Shown here: one piece after another, positions 12,588 to 19,134 of the stretch | How the letters are laid out: each line of letters opens with the position of its first letter | Position numbering within the stretch: the first letter of the stretch is position 1 | Virus record (IMG/VR): IMGVR_UViG_3300037349_000158 | Coordinates: 1 to 23,722 of that record | Length of the DNA: 23,722 nucleotides | Source: a virus | Reading direction: 5' to 3' (one strand) | Program-made: the position numbers and the translations under genes | Notes under the pieces: generated by a model | Database searches by the model: none | Told to the model about the DNA's origin: nothing | The model's input: only the letters and a program-made list of their open reading frames with translations

Positions 12588-12685
12588 ATTTAATGCGCAG
12601 TAAAGGGTGCATAAAGCCGGCGGTAATGTGCCTTAAAGGGTGCATAAAGCCGTTTAATGCGCCTAATGCGCCTTAATGCGCCAGT
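12588..12685. repeat. Direct-repeat array between two low-complexity genes
   Basis: TAAAGGGTGCATAAAGCCG occurs exactly twice (12601-12619 and 12634-12652). A 9-10 bp element TTAATGCGCC or close variants occurs five times (about 12590, 12623, 12654, 12664, 12673). The whole 126-nt gap holds no gene. The alternation of the two elements suggests local duplication. A role in regulation or recombination is possible. Confidence 0.85.
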
Positions 12686-12705
12686 ACGCAACCGAGGATC
12701 GACCC

Positions 12706-13044
12706 ATGGCATTCGCCAAGAGCACGACGAGCGATCGCACCTACGAGAAGAAAAACTCGCGGGGCAGCTCGTTCAAGACGATCGCGCCGAAAACCCGAGT
12801 CGGTGACGGCGGGGGCGGCGGCGGAGCCGAGACCCAGAAGGTCGCGCGCAAAATGCGCTCGGGCAAGCCCGGTCTCGGACTGCCCAAGGGCAACGGCCCC
12901 TCTCCGTTCAAGGAGAAGAATTCGGCCGGCGGGTCGTTCAAGACCGTAGCGCCTCGCGCGCAGTCTGAAGGCGGCGAGCCGGCGGCTGTGCGTCGTGGCC
13001 GCAGGCTCGATCGATGGGCCGCTGGCAAGAGGGATACCCCGTGA
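12706..13044 (+). CDS. Low-complexity basic protein with duplicated KNSxGxSFKT motif (112 aa)
   Basis: ATG at 12706 with GAGG upstream; a 30-nt longer frame starts within the repeat array and is less likely. The protein carries two copies of a 19-residue segment: EKKNSRGSSFKTIAPKTR and KEKNSAGGSFKTVAPRAQ, separated by a poly-Gly run and an Arg/Lys-rich stretch. It looks intrinsically disordered and highly basic, which fits nucleic-acid or scaffold contact. The stop overlaps the next start as GTGA. Confidence 0.65.
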   Translation: MAFAKSTTSDRTYEKKNSRGSSFKTIAPKTRVGDGGGGGGAETQKVARKMRSGKPGLGLPKGNGPSPFKEKNSAGGSFKTVAPRAQSEGGEPAAVRRGRRLDRWAAGKRDTP

Positions 13045-13415
13045 GTGATGTCAATCTTTCCTTAGCGCCATTCCAGCCGTTCTATCCGCAGAGCGGCGCG
13101 ACGCAGACCACATCCGTGGCGGTCGCATCAGCCGCCTCGACCGAGGCACCGCTGGTCTATCCTGCGACCGACGCCAACGGAGTCAAGCGGACCCCCAACC
13201 AGTTTCTGTGTTCGAACTCGAGCACGACCCCGGCCGGATTTACTTTCGGATGGGGTACGAACGTGGCCGCCGCTACCGCGACGAGCGCGCACGTTGTCGT
13301 GCCCGCGGGCGGCGTCAAAGTGGTCACGCTCCCCGGCGGCCCGAACACGGTTGCCACGTGGGGGTATGGTGCCGGCACAGGCACCGCCACGGTGACCCCG
13401 GGCGATGGGATCTGA
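13041..13415 (+). CDS. Putative beta-rich structural protein (124 aa), GTG start
   Basis: GTG at 13041 overlaps the previous stop as GTGA, with GAGGG about 8 nt upstream. The longer frame from 13014 lies inside the previous gene. The product (VSDVNLSLAPFQPFYPQSG onwards) is Thr/Val/Ala/Gly-rich with a repeated beta pattern and ends GTATVTPGDGI. Composition and location suggest a virion-associated protein such as capsid decoration. Confidence 0.6.
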   Translation: MSDVNLSLAPFQPFYPQSGATQTTSVAVASAASTEAPLVYPATDANGVKRTPNQFLCSNSSTTPAGFTFGWGTNVAAATATSAHVVVPAGGVKVVTLPGGPNTVATWGYGAGTGTATVTPGDGI

Positions 13416-13668
13416 TGTGGCCAAGCTTACTGCCAAGGCCCGCAAAGCGATTCCTTCTAAGGAATTTGCCGGCCCTGATCGGAGCTACCCGATTAACGAT
13501 GCATCTCATGCGCGCAATGCTCTGAGTCGCGTTTCGCAGAATGGCAGCCCGGCCCTGAAGGCCAAGGTGCGCGCTGAAATCCACAACAAATACCCCAGCA
13601 TCGGGGACAAATCCAAGTCCCGCGAGCGCGTCTCGAAGTGGACTGAAGGCAAACGGAGCAAACCCTGA
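13405..13668 (+). CDS. Small phage protein resembling DUF6582-type (87 aa)
   Basis: The segment KARKAIPSKEFAGPDRSYPI then NDASHARNALSRVSQNGSPA and KVRAEIHNKYPSI matches a recurrent phage pattern (PxxxFAxPxRxYPIxxxxHARxALSxVxxxG...KVxxxVxxxxPxI) that I associate with DUF6582; function unknown. Start uncertain: ATG at 13405 overlaps the previous gene by 11 nt, and the GTG at 13417 is an alternative. The stop overlaps the next ATG by one base. Confidence 0.75.
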   Translation: MGSDVAKLTAKARKAIPSKEFAGPDRSYPINDASHARNALSRVSQNGSPALKAKVRAEIHNKYPSIGDKSKSRERVSKWTEGKRSKP

Positions 13669-14105
13669 TGGGCATCAAAGATTCAATGCTGGCCTCTGCA
13701 TTCCCGGCCGGGAAGCAGAAGGGCCCGAAGGTCAAGAAGATCAAGAGCACGCGCGACACGGGCGAGAAGTCTGTTGTCGATCAGAATCAGCAGCACGGCG
13801 AAGAGAGCAATTCGGAAGAGAGCAAGCGTATCTCGACGAACAAGCCGAAGCAGATGAGCCATTCGAGCAAGGCGATGCTCTCGCCCGACTACGATGCTCC
13901 TCGCGCTGCGATCATGAACAACGGCCCGGGCAAGTCCAAGGAGCCGGCCGCGGAATCACCCCATGATCGCGTGATGCGCCACGCTCACAAGGCCAAGGTA
14001 GAAGCGACGAAGCGCTGGATTGATGGTGAGCTTACGCCTGAGAAGCACGATGCGATCCACGCTCGCGCCAACAAAGTGATCAAACACGCACGGATGCGCC
14101 CGTGA
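13668..14105 (+). CDS. Charged, low-complexity hypothetical protein (145 aa)
   Basis: Starts at the last base of the previous stop (TGATG). N-terminal half is disordered and Lys/Glu/Ser-rich (KQKGPKVKKIKSTRDTGEKS). The C-terminal ~45 residues are a His/Lys/Ala-rich helix (DRVMRHAHKAKVEATKRWID then EKHDAIHARANKVIKHARMR). Probably a nucleic-acid- or protein-binding accessory factor; no family recognised. Confidence 0.7.
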   Translation: MGIKDSMLASAFPAGKQKGPKVKKIKSTRDTGEKSVVDQNQQHGEESNSEESKRISTNKPKQMSHSSKAMLSPDYDAPRAAIMNNGPGKSKEPAAESPHDRVMRHAHKAKVEATKRWIDGELTPEKHDAIHARANKVIKHARMRP

Positions 14106-14173
14106 TCGCATCGGTCATTCGCACCGCTCAACTGTTTTCGGCGATTCGCCCGAACCAGCAGTATCCGATCTAG
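14102..14173 (+). CDS. Possible 23-aa microORF
   Basis: GTG at 14102 overlaps the previous stop as GTGA and opens 23 codons (MIASVIRTAQLFSAIRPNQQ...) to TAG at 14173, just before the GGAG of the next gene. No good ribosome-binding site. It could be a chance frame in a short gap. Confidence 0.3.
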   Translation: MIASVIRTAQLFSAIRPNQQYPI

Positions 14174-14182
14174 GAGTCAGCC

Positions 14183-14584
14183 ATGCCACTGGGCAATATG
14201 GGCCTGCAGGGCCAGCCGCAGCTCCCATACACTGACGTTAGATCGTACGCGGGCTCGGATGTTTTTATCGATCTCTCGTTTCTTGACCACACTGCGACTC
14301 CGGTGGTGCCAACCGCGCTCTGGTATCAGATCGATGATCTGACCAATGCGCAGAACATGGTGCCCCAGACGCAGGTGACCGCAGGTCTTGCGGCGCAGAT
14401 GACGCTACAGATTCCCGGCTCCGTGATGCAGATGAGCTACCCGTATCAGGGTTCACAGATTTGCCAGATCTCGTACTGGTTCAGCGCCATCGATTCGGTG
14501 ACGCTCGCTTCGTTCAACGCAACGAAGGTTGATGTCGTTGAGCTGGTTGCGATCATGACTCCGACGAACACGCCATTCCCGTAA
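14183..14584 (+). CDS. Putative virion structural protein (133 aa)
   Basis: ATG with TAGGAG upstream. Begins MPLGNMGLQGQPQLPYTDVR; contains a beta-sandwich-like sequence (DVFIDLSFLDHTATPVVPTA then ALWYQIDDLTNAQNM) and aromatic strands. The pattern of a Tyr-Gln-Ile-Asp-Asp-Leu-Thr strand with following hydrophobic strands recalls Ig-like phage structural proteins. It precedes the co-chaperonin and packaging genes. Confidence 0.6.
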   Translation: MPLGNMGLQGQPQLPYTDVRSYAGSDVFIDLSFLDHTATPVVPTALWYQIDDLTNAQNMVPQTQVTAGLAAQMTLQIPGSVMQMSYPYQGSQICQISYWFSAIDSVTLASFNATKVDVVELVAIMTPTNTPFP

Positions 14585-14607
14585 CTTTCACCCGAGGTGA
14601 GGCTCCC

Positions 14608-14862
14608 GTGACAGAATTTCCGATCAAGCTGCTGGGCGATCTGATCGCCGTGCGCCCCGACAAGCCGGATGTGCAGAAGATTATCACGCCTGACTGGACC
14701 CGCAGCCTCAAGGGCCGCGTGGTCTCCGCGGGCGATGGGTGTCACGACCTCAAGGGCGGCGAGACCGTTGTCTTCGGGGCGGTCGTTGGCATGGAGACGA
14801 TGGTTAACAACATTCCCATGCGTATGATGCGCGAAGAGAATGTGGACGCGGTGCTCGAATGA
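14608..14862 (+). CDS. GroES-like co-chaperonin (84 aa)
   Basis: GTG at 14608 with GAGG upstream. IKLLGDLIAVRPDKPD at the N-terminus, a variable loop, LKGRVVSAGDGCHDLKGGET (the GroES KGxVxAVGxG region), then VVFGAVVGMETMVNNIPMRM and MREENVDAVLE, matching the GroES pattern of KVGDxVxF...YLIMREEDIxAVxE. Length is close to canonical GroES (about 95 aa). Phages use such proteins to adapt host GroEL for capsid folding (gp31 of T4 is the known case). The stop overlaps the start of a second GroES-like gene as ATGA. Confidence 0.8.
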   Translation: MTEFPIKLLGDLIAVRPDKPDVQKIITPDWTRSLKGRVVSAGDGCHDLKGGETVVFGAVVGMETMVNNIPMRMMREENVDAVLE

Positions 14863-15368
14863 GCGTCACGAAGGAACGTCTCGAAGCTCAGTTCAAGGAA
14901 GATGCCGCGCGCATTGCAGAATCTGAAGTGCGCGCCCTCGATATCGGATCCCGGTTGCGCGTTTTGCGCGATCGCGTGATCGTCAAGCGCTTCGAATACC
15001 AGAATCCGCACATTGCGGTTACTGGCATCGTGCTGCAGAAAGGATTGATCGTCGCAGTGGGCTACGGCCGGCGCGTGCGGCGCAAAGTGCGGTTCGAACA
15101 GGGCACGGGCGGCAAAGTTCTCTATTTTGAGGATGGCGAAGAGACCGGAAAGATCCTTCCCATGAAGGTGCGGGTTGGTCAGGTAGTCGAATTCAGCTAC
15201 CGAAACCAGTGGGAATTCGCTCTGGAAGGCGAGAAATTCGTGCAGATCTGGCAAAACGCGATTTATGGCGTCAGTAACGACTCCCGCAGTGAAGCGCTGC
15301 TATTTCAGCAGAGCGCGGGCTTCGACAGGGACGGAAATTTCATGAGCGGGAAAGAGACAGCCATCTGA
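14859..15368 (+). CDS. Second GroES-like co-chaperonin-type protein (169 aa)
   Basis: A helical N-terminus (residues 1-30) is followed by LRVLRDRVIVKRFEYQNPHI, resembling the GroES opening LRPLHDRVIVKR, then GIVLQKGLIVAVGYGRRVRR and a GQVVEFSYRNQWEFALEGEK block ending in YGV. It is longer than canonical GroES, with extra N- and C-terminal sequence (SAGFDRDGNFMSG). ATG overlaps the previous stop. With the preceding gene it forms a tandem pair, which could assemble a mixed or homomeric cap for host GroEL. Confidence 0.7.
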   Translation: MSVTKERLEAQFKEDAARIAESEVRALDIGSRLRVLRDRVIVKRFEYQNPHIAVTGIVLQKGLIVAVGYGRRVRRKVRFEQGTGGKVLYFEDGEETGKILPMKVRVGQVVEFSYRNQWEFALEGEKFVQIWQNAIYGVSNDSRSEALLFQQSAGFDRDGNFMSGKETAI

Positions 15369-16393
15369 TGAACGCTCGCGTCGAGGATTCTCCAGAATCT
15401 ATCGCCCCGCTTAACAAAGATGGCGGCCCGGATCTGATGAATTACATGCCCACGCGCTTCGTGCCTATCGATGAGGCCAAGCAGCGTGGGTGGCCGCATT
15501 TCTACGAGGGTCAGCCATGCAGATACGGCCATCGGGCGCCACGATACGTCTCGAACCCGAGGATGTGCGTGGATTGCTTCCGGGTCAGTCGGGGCAAGAA
15601 TGTATTGACCGCCTCACCCGTGTCCTCGAATGTCGAGTACAAGAAGCCCCGGGACTACGCGCAGCGCAAGCTTGCCGTTGCGGGCGCGGCGGCGCCTACT
15701 GCGGTTGCGGTGAGTCCGCTGGAGCCGGATCGTGTTGAGAAAAAGTTCCTCGTGCGCTATGCCGAGGTCAAAGACATCGATGTCGCCGCATCCCTGATCG
15801 GCGTTTCAGCAGCGCAGATCATTGCGCGCATGTCGTGGTCAAGAGTTTTCGCAGACGCGGTAGCCAAGATCGAGGATGAGCTTGGCCTGACGCGCGTCCC
15901 GGTTCCGACCGGGCCGTTTGAGTGGAATGACGACAAGCAAAAACGCCTCATTGAGGTGTATGTAGACACTGGTGATATCGCGACCGCGCGGGATTCGATC
16001 CGCGTGACGCCATCCGAATACTTTCGTGAGCTGGAACGTAATCCAGACTTCTCGGCTATGCTCAAAGAGGCCGAGCCGCTAGCGCACAAAGCTCTTGAAG
16101 AGCGCGCGACCCAGATGTCGCTCGCCGGAAATGACAAGCTCCTGCTGAAGGTGCTGGCCGCCAAGATGCCTGAGTATCGCGAGCGCGTGAACGTGGATAT
16201 GAACGTCACCGAGAAAATGACCGATGACCAGCTCGACGCCCAGCTCACAAGACTCGTCAGCAGATATGCGAGTAACGTCTTTGACGGGGAATTTACTGTC
16301 CTCGATGACGCGAGCGGACAAGCTAAAGCTCTTGCGCACGCTGCAGGAGCGGGATCGGAGGAACAAGCAGAACCAAATAGCGACCTTCTTTAG
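15368..16393 (+). CDS. Small-terminase-like protein with N-terminal zinc finger (341 aa)
   Basis: Starts at the last base of the previous stop (TGATG). Residues 51-70 hold C51, H55, C67 and C70 (PCRYGHRAPRY...MCVDC), a C-x3-H-x11-C-x2-C zinc finger known from phage DNA-binding and HNH-related proteins. The C-terminal two thirds are helical and HTH-like, with a DIDVAASLIGVSAAQIIARM segment, a second RDSIRVTPSEYFRELERNPD segment and NDKLLLKVLAAKMPEYRERV, typical of small terminases. It sits directly before TerL, overlapping it. It should recognise packaging sites. It is about twice the length of P22 gp3 (162 aa). Confidence 0.8.
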   Translation: MNARVEDSPESIAPLNKDGGPDLMNYMPTRFVPIDEAKQRGWPHFYEGQPCRYGHRAPRYVSNPRMCVDCFRVSRGKNVLTASPVSSNVEYKKPRDYAQRKLAVAGAAAPTAVAVSPLEPDRVEKKFLVRYAEVKDIDVAASLIGVSAAQIIARMSWSRVFADAVAKIEDELGLTRVPVPTGPFEWNDDKQKRLIEVYVDTGDIATARDSIRVTPSEYFRELERNPDFSAMLKEAEPLAHKALEERATQMSLAGNDKLLLKVLAAKMPEYRERVNVDMNVTEKMTDDQLDAQLTRLVSRYASNVFDGEFTVLDDASGQAKALAHAAGAGSEEQAEPNSDLL

Positions 16394-17771
16394 TTCGCCA
16401 GAGGTTCGCAATCTTTATCCAAAGCACATACTTTTCCTCGCGGCTGGCGCGCAGTACAAAGAACGTGCGTTCATAGCCGCCAACCGGGTCGGTAAGACGG
16501 TAGCCGGCGGATGCGAGATGACCTACCACTTGACCGGAGAATATCCGGATTGGTGGACGGGACGACGATTCAATGATCCAGTCGATTGCTGGGCGGCCGG
16601 CAAGATTTCGAAGACGGTTCGCGACATTATTCAAGCGCTCCTGCTGGGCAAGCCCGGCAGTGCTGAAGCGCTGGGTACCGGACTAATTCCGAAAGACAAG
16701 ATCATCAAGACCACGATCAAGCACGGACTCGCCGACGCGGTTGAGACCGTGTACGTGAGGCACATCAGCGGCGGCGTTTCAACGCTGCAGTTCAAGTCAT
16801 ACGATCAGGGGCGCGATGCCTACGAGGGCACGTCGCAGCACGTGATCTGGCTTGACGAAGAGCCGCCACAGGACATCTACGCGGAGTGCTTGACGCGCAC
16901 CGCGACGACGAAGGGTATCATCTACGTCACGACCACTCCAATGGAAGGTCTGACGGATTTGATCCTGCAGTTCCTGCCGGCGCTGCGTCCGCGCACGATC
17001 GACGATGAAGTCGACACCGATAAAGACGGCAAGTCAGTTACGAAGTTCGCGATTCAGGCGGGCTGGGATGACGTCCCGCACTTGGATGAGAACGAGAAGG
17101 CAGCGCTCCTTGCATCGTACCCGCCGTGGCAGCGCGACGCGCGTACGCGCGGTATCCCGATGCTGGGAAGCGGCGCGATCTATCAGGTCGCAGAGAGTGA
17201 CATCACGTGCGCGCCGTTCGACATCCCCAAGCACTGGGCGAAGTCATTCGGAATGGACGTGGGCTGGAACAAAACCGCGGCACTCTGGATCGCGCATGAC
17301 CGGGATACCGGCAATGCGTTTGTATACGATGAGTACTATCGCGGCCAGCAGGAGCCTTCGGTTCACTGCATCGCGATCGACAGACGCGGCAAGTGGATTC
17401 CCGGAGCGATCGATCCCGCAGCGCGCGGCCGTTCACAGGTTGACGGCCAGAAGCTGCTCGAGATGTACGTCGATCTTGGGCTCGATATTGAGAAGGCCGA
17501 CAATGCCCGCGAGGCCGGCATCTACGCGGTGTGGGAATTGCTGAGCCAAGGGAAGCTGAAGATTTTCACTTCATGCACCAACACCATCAGCGAGTACCGA
17601 TTGTATCGGCGCAACGAGAAGGGTGAGGTGGTGAAGAGCAATGACCACTTGATGGACGCGTTGCGGTACAACGTGATGAGCGGAATGCCGCGGGGCAAGA
17701 CGGAACCTTCCGCTCGCCCCGACGGCATGCCGTGGTTTCACTGGTCGCCAGAGACTGTCTGGTCAGGCTGA
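16305..17771 (+). CDS. terL: Terminase large subunit (packaging ATPase/nuclease)
   Basis: 488 aa from the ATG at 16305, which I choose because MTRADKLKLLRTLQERDRR matches a typical TerL N-terminus; the frame starts at 16224, and either way it overlaps the small terminase. Numbering from 16305: Walker A ANRVGKT (59-65), Walker B VIWLDEE (180-186), motif III TTTP (209-212). The RNase H-like nuclease has GMDVGW (Asp 318), GAIDP (Asp 371) and NDHLMDALRY (Asp 447 and 451). It hydrolyses ATP to pump DNA into the procapsid and cuts it. Length agrees with P22 gp2 (499 aa). No ribosome-binding site is obvious at either start. Confidence 0.95.
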   Translation: MTRADKLKLLRTLQERDRRNKQNQIATFFSSPEVRNLYPKHILFLAAGAQYKERAFIAANRVGKTVAGGCEMTYHLTGEYPDWWTGRRFNDPVDCWAAGKISKTVRDIIQALLLGKPGSAEALGTGLIPKDKIIKTTIKHGLADAVETVYVRHISGGVSTLQFKSYDQGRDAYEGTSQHVIWLDEEPPQDIYAECLTRTATTKGIIYVTTTPMEGLTDLILQFLPALRPRTIDDEVDTDKDGKSVTKFAIQAGWDDVPHLDENEKAALLASYPPWQRDARTRGIPMLGSGAIYQVAESDITCAPFDIPKHWAKSFGMDVGWNKTAALWIAHDRDTGNAFVYDEYYRGQQEPSVHCIAIDRRGKWIPGAIDPAARGRSQVDGQKLLEMYVDLGLDIEKADNAREAGIYAVWELLSQGKLKIFTSCTNTISEYRLYRRNEKGEVVKSNDHLMDALRYNVMSGMPRGKTEPSARPDGMPWFHWSPETVWSG

Positions 17772-18166
17772 TACTTCGGCTCGTGGCCTGATCTGCCGGC
17801 AACCCAGCTAGGATTGCTAGCCCGTCTCCACAACGCTTTGGTCAAGGTGCCCCAGAGGATTCTCTGGAAACGCTCCCCATGGGGGCGCCGACTGCGCAGC
17901 CACTTACCATAAGCGGTCATCCTATCGATGTGGTGGCTAAGCTCGTGCACTAGCAGGATGTACTGATCGCGGCGGTTTGATTTCGTGCCGACCCGCAGCG
18001 TTATAAAGTTGCCATGGTGGTAGTAACAGCCGCCAACCGCGGCCCCGTACCGCGACATTTTCACTACATAGATACGTGGCGTCTTCATCCGCTCGCCGCG
18101 GCGCTTGATCAGCCGGCGCGCGATTGCTTCGGCCACTTTCGATCGTTGCGATGCATGTAATTTCAC
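17738..18166 (-). CDS. SprT-like zinc metalloprotease, antisense within the head operon
   Basis: The open frame reaches 18229 via a TTG that is actually the -35 box of its promoter, and the ATG at 18202 lies in the -10, so neither can be used. GTG at 18166 has GGAG nine bases upstream and follows the predicted start of transcription by about 27 nt; this gives 142 aa. HELSHHID (from residue 74) is the HExxH zinc site, and about 17 residues later RPHGERF provides the HG pair of SprT-like proteases. No signal peptide; a cytosolic DNA-associated protease role fits the family. Its tail overlaps the end of terL by 34 nt on the opposite strand. Confidence 0.75.
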   Translation of the reverse strand: MKLHASQRSKVAEAIARRLIKRRGERMKTPRIYVVKMSRYGAAVGGCYYHHGNFITLRVGTKSNRRDQYILLVHELSHHIDRMTAYGKWLRSRRPHGERFQRILWGTLTKALWRRASNPSWVAGRSGHEPKYQPDQTVSGDQ

Positions 18167-18193
18167 CGTTCCGTGCTCCGTGTTTCTAACCAA

Positions 18194-18240
18194 CAAATAC
18201 ATTATAGGACATTCCGTCCTAGAAGTCAAGAACTATTTTC
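18194..18240 (-). promoter_or_regulatory. Leftward sigma70 promoter with embedded dyad operator (site 2)
   Basis: TTGACT (18229-18224), 17 nt, consensus TATAAT (18206-18201). The spacer contains a perfect dyad TAGGAC-ATTCC-GTCCTA (18205-18221), overlapping the -10. The upstream AT tract AAAATAGTT resembles an UP element. Sequence 18204-18240 matches the promoter at 1877-1913 at 32 of 37 positions. It drives the SprT-like gene alone and ends 15 nt before the next rightward gene. Confidence 0.9.
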
Positions 18241-18254
18241 TAGGAGATTTTCCC

Positions 18255-18566
18255 ATGACCACCCTTAATGCTGCTATTGCCTATGCCGCTTCTGCTCCGA
18301 CGTTTGCCCCGGGGACTGTCGTGGCTTCGATGGCTGTCTCGATTACCGGCACAGTCGCCGCAAACAACCAGACGGTTACCGTCGCTGCGGGCGCGATTTT
18401 GGCCCAGTTCCTGAATGTCGCCGCCGACACGTACACCGTGAGTGCGCAGGCGCAGGACTCGAACGGTAATCCGCTCGGCACCGCCGCGACCACGACCATT
18501 GCGGTCACCGCTCCGGCGAATATCAGTCTGAGCCTGCCGTCCACCCTGACCGTTACGCAGAGCTAA
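18255..18566 (+). CDS. Putative Ig-like/beta-rich virion protein (103 aa)
   Basis: ATG at 18255 with GGAG upstream; the longer frame runs through the antisense gene and its promoter and is rejected. Ala/Thr/Val-rich, with strands such as VVASMAVSITGTVAANNQTV and NISLSLPSTLTVT, and no charged core. Composition fits an Ig-like or decoration-type phage structural protein. It resumes rightward transcription after the SprT-like gene. Confidence 0.65.
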   Translation: MTTLNAAIAYAASAPTFAPGTVVASMAVSITGTVAANNQTVTVAAGAILAQFLNVAADTYTVSAQAQDSNGNPLGTAATTTIAVTAPANISLSLPSTLTVTQS

Positions 18567-18611
18567 GCTCGTGCGCCGCTGGTTTTTCTGGCGCCGCAGA
18601 AAGCACCGGGA

Positions 18612-19004
18612 GTGCGGTATTTCTCTGCTCCTCCCGGCCGCGATCTGGATAGTCATTACCCCGTGCGCGTAGTTCGCTACATCGATGTCGGGTTCGCAGA
18701 AGTTGGTAAGCCGGCGCGGCTCATTGCGCTCGATCATCCGACCGCGCCGAATCGCGAATGGCTACGGACCTCGACCGTTGTGGCGGTTGCCCCGGGCCGG
18801 TTTGGCCCGATTATCAATACGCAGAACACGACGTATCTTTCCGCGGATCGCGACCCCGCGCCTAGCGGTCGCAAATTTGTTTTCCAACGTGTAGGTGAGG
18901 GTCAATATAATGGCGACAAAAATCGAATTCCGAAACGGCAACGTGCGGAACAACATCAAGGTATCAATGCAGGATCAGGTTACCGAGCTGGACAAAGCCG
19001 GTAA
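18612..19004 (+). CDS. Hypothetical phage protein, possibly frame-extended (130 aa)
   Basis: GTG start at 18612; the frame is open back to 18567, so a non-standard start further upstream is possible. MRYFSAPPGRDLDSHYPVRV and RLIALDHPTAPNREWLRTST, then GRFGPIINTQNTTYLS, look like a conserved small phage protein with an RTSxVV...NTxY pattern. The last ~30 residues (NRIPKRQRAEQHQG onwards) run through the next gene in another frame and are low-quality, so homologues may end near 18900. Confidence 0.5.
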   Translation: MRYFSAPPGRDLDSHYPVRVVRYIDVGFAEVGKPARLIALDHPTAPNREWLRTSTVVAVAPGRFGPIINTQNTTYLSADRDPAPSGRKFVFQRVGEGQYNGDKNRIPKRQRAEQHQGINAGSGYRAGQSR

Positions 19005-19134
19005 GCCGACAGGCAAGAAGTACTGGAAAACCCGCGATGCTGTTCAGGTGGTCAAGCCGAACGAATTCGCTGGTGCTTACGTGGGCTCTGAGGGGACGCC
19101 CGCCCGCATGATCATCGAGGAAATGCCCACCTAA
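18910..19134 (+). CDS. Small hypothetical protein before portal (74 aa)
   Basis: ATG at 18910 with GAGG upstream; an in-frame GTG at 18895 is less likely. Begins MATKIEFRNGNVRNNIKVSM and is beta-rich and charged. The stop TAA shares its last base with the portal ATG (TAATG), so translation is probably coupled to the portal. Function unknown; position suggests a head-assembly accessory. Confidence 0.7.
   Translation: MATKIEFRNGNVRNNIKVSMQDQVTELDKAGKPTGKKYWKTRDAVQVVKPNEFAGAYVGSEGTPARMIIEEMPT

Noticed and set aside
18167-18229. Longer start (TTG 18229 or ATG 18202) for the SprT-like protease
   Set aside because: TTG is the -35 hexamer and ATG overlaps the -10 of the promoter, so neither would be in the transcript.
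18571-18672. 33-aa frame starting at GTG 18571 with a hydrophobic C-terminus
   Set aside because: No ribosome-binding site, and it overlaps a longer frame that looks more like a protein (18612-19004).
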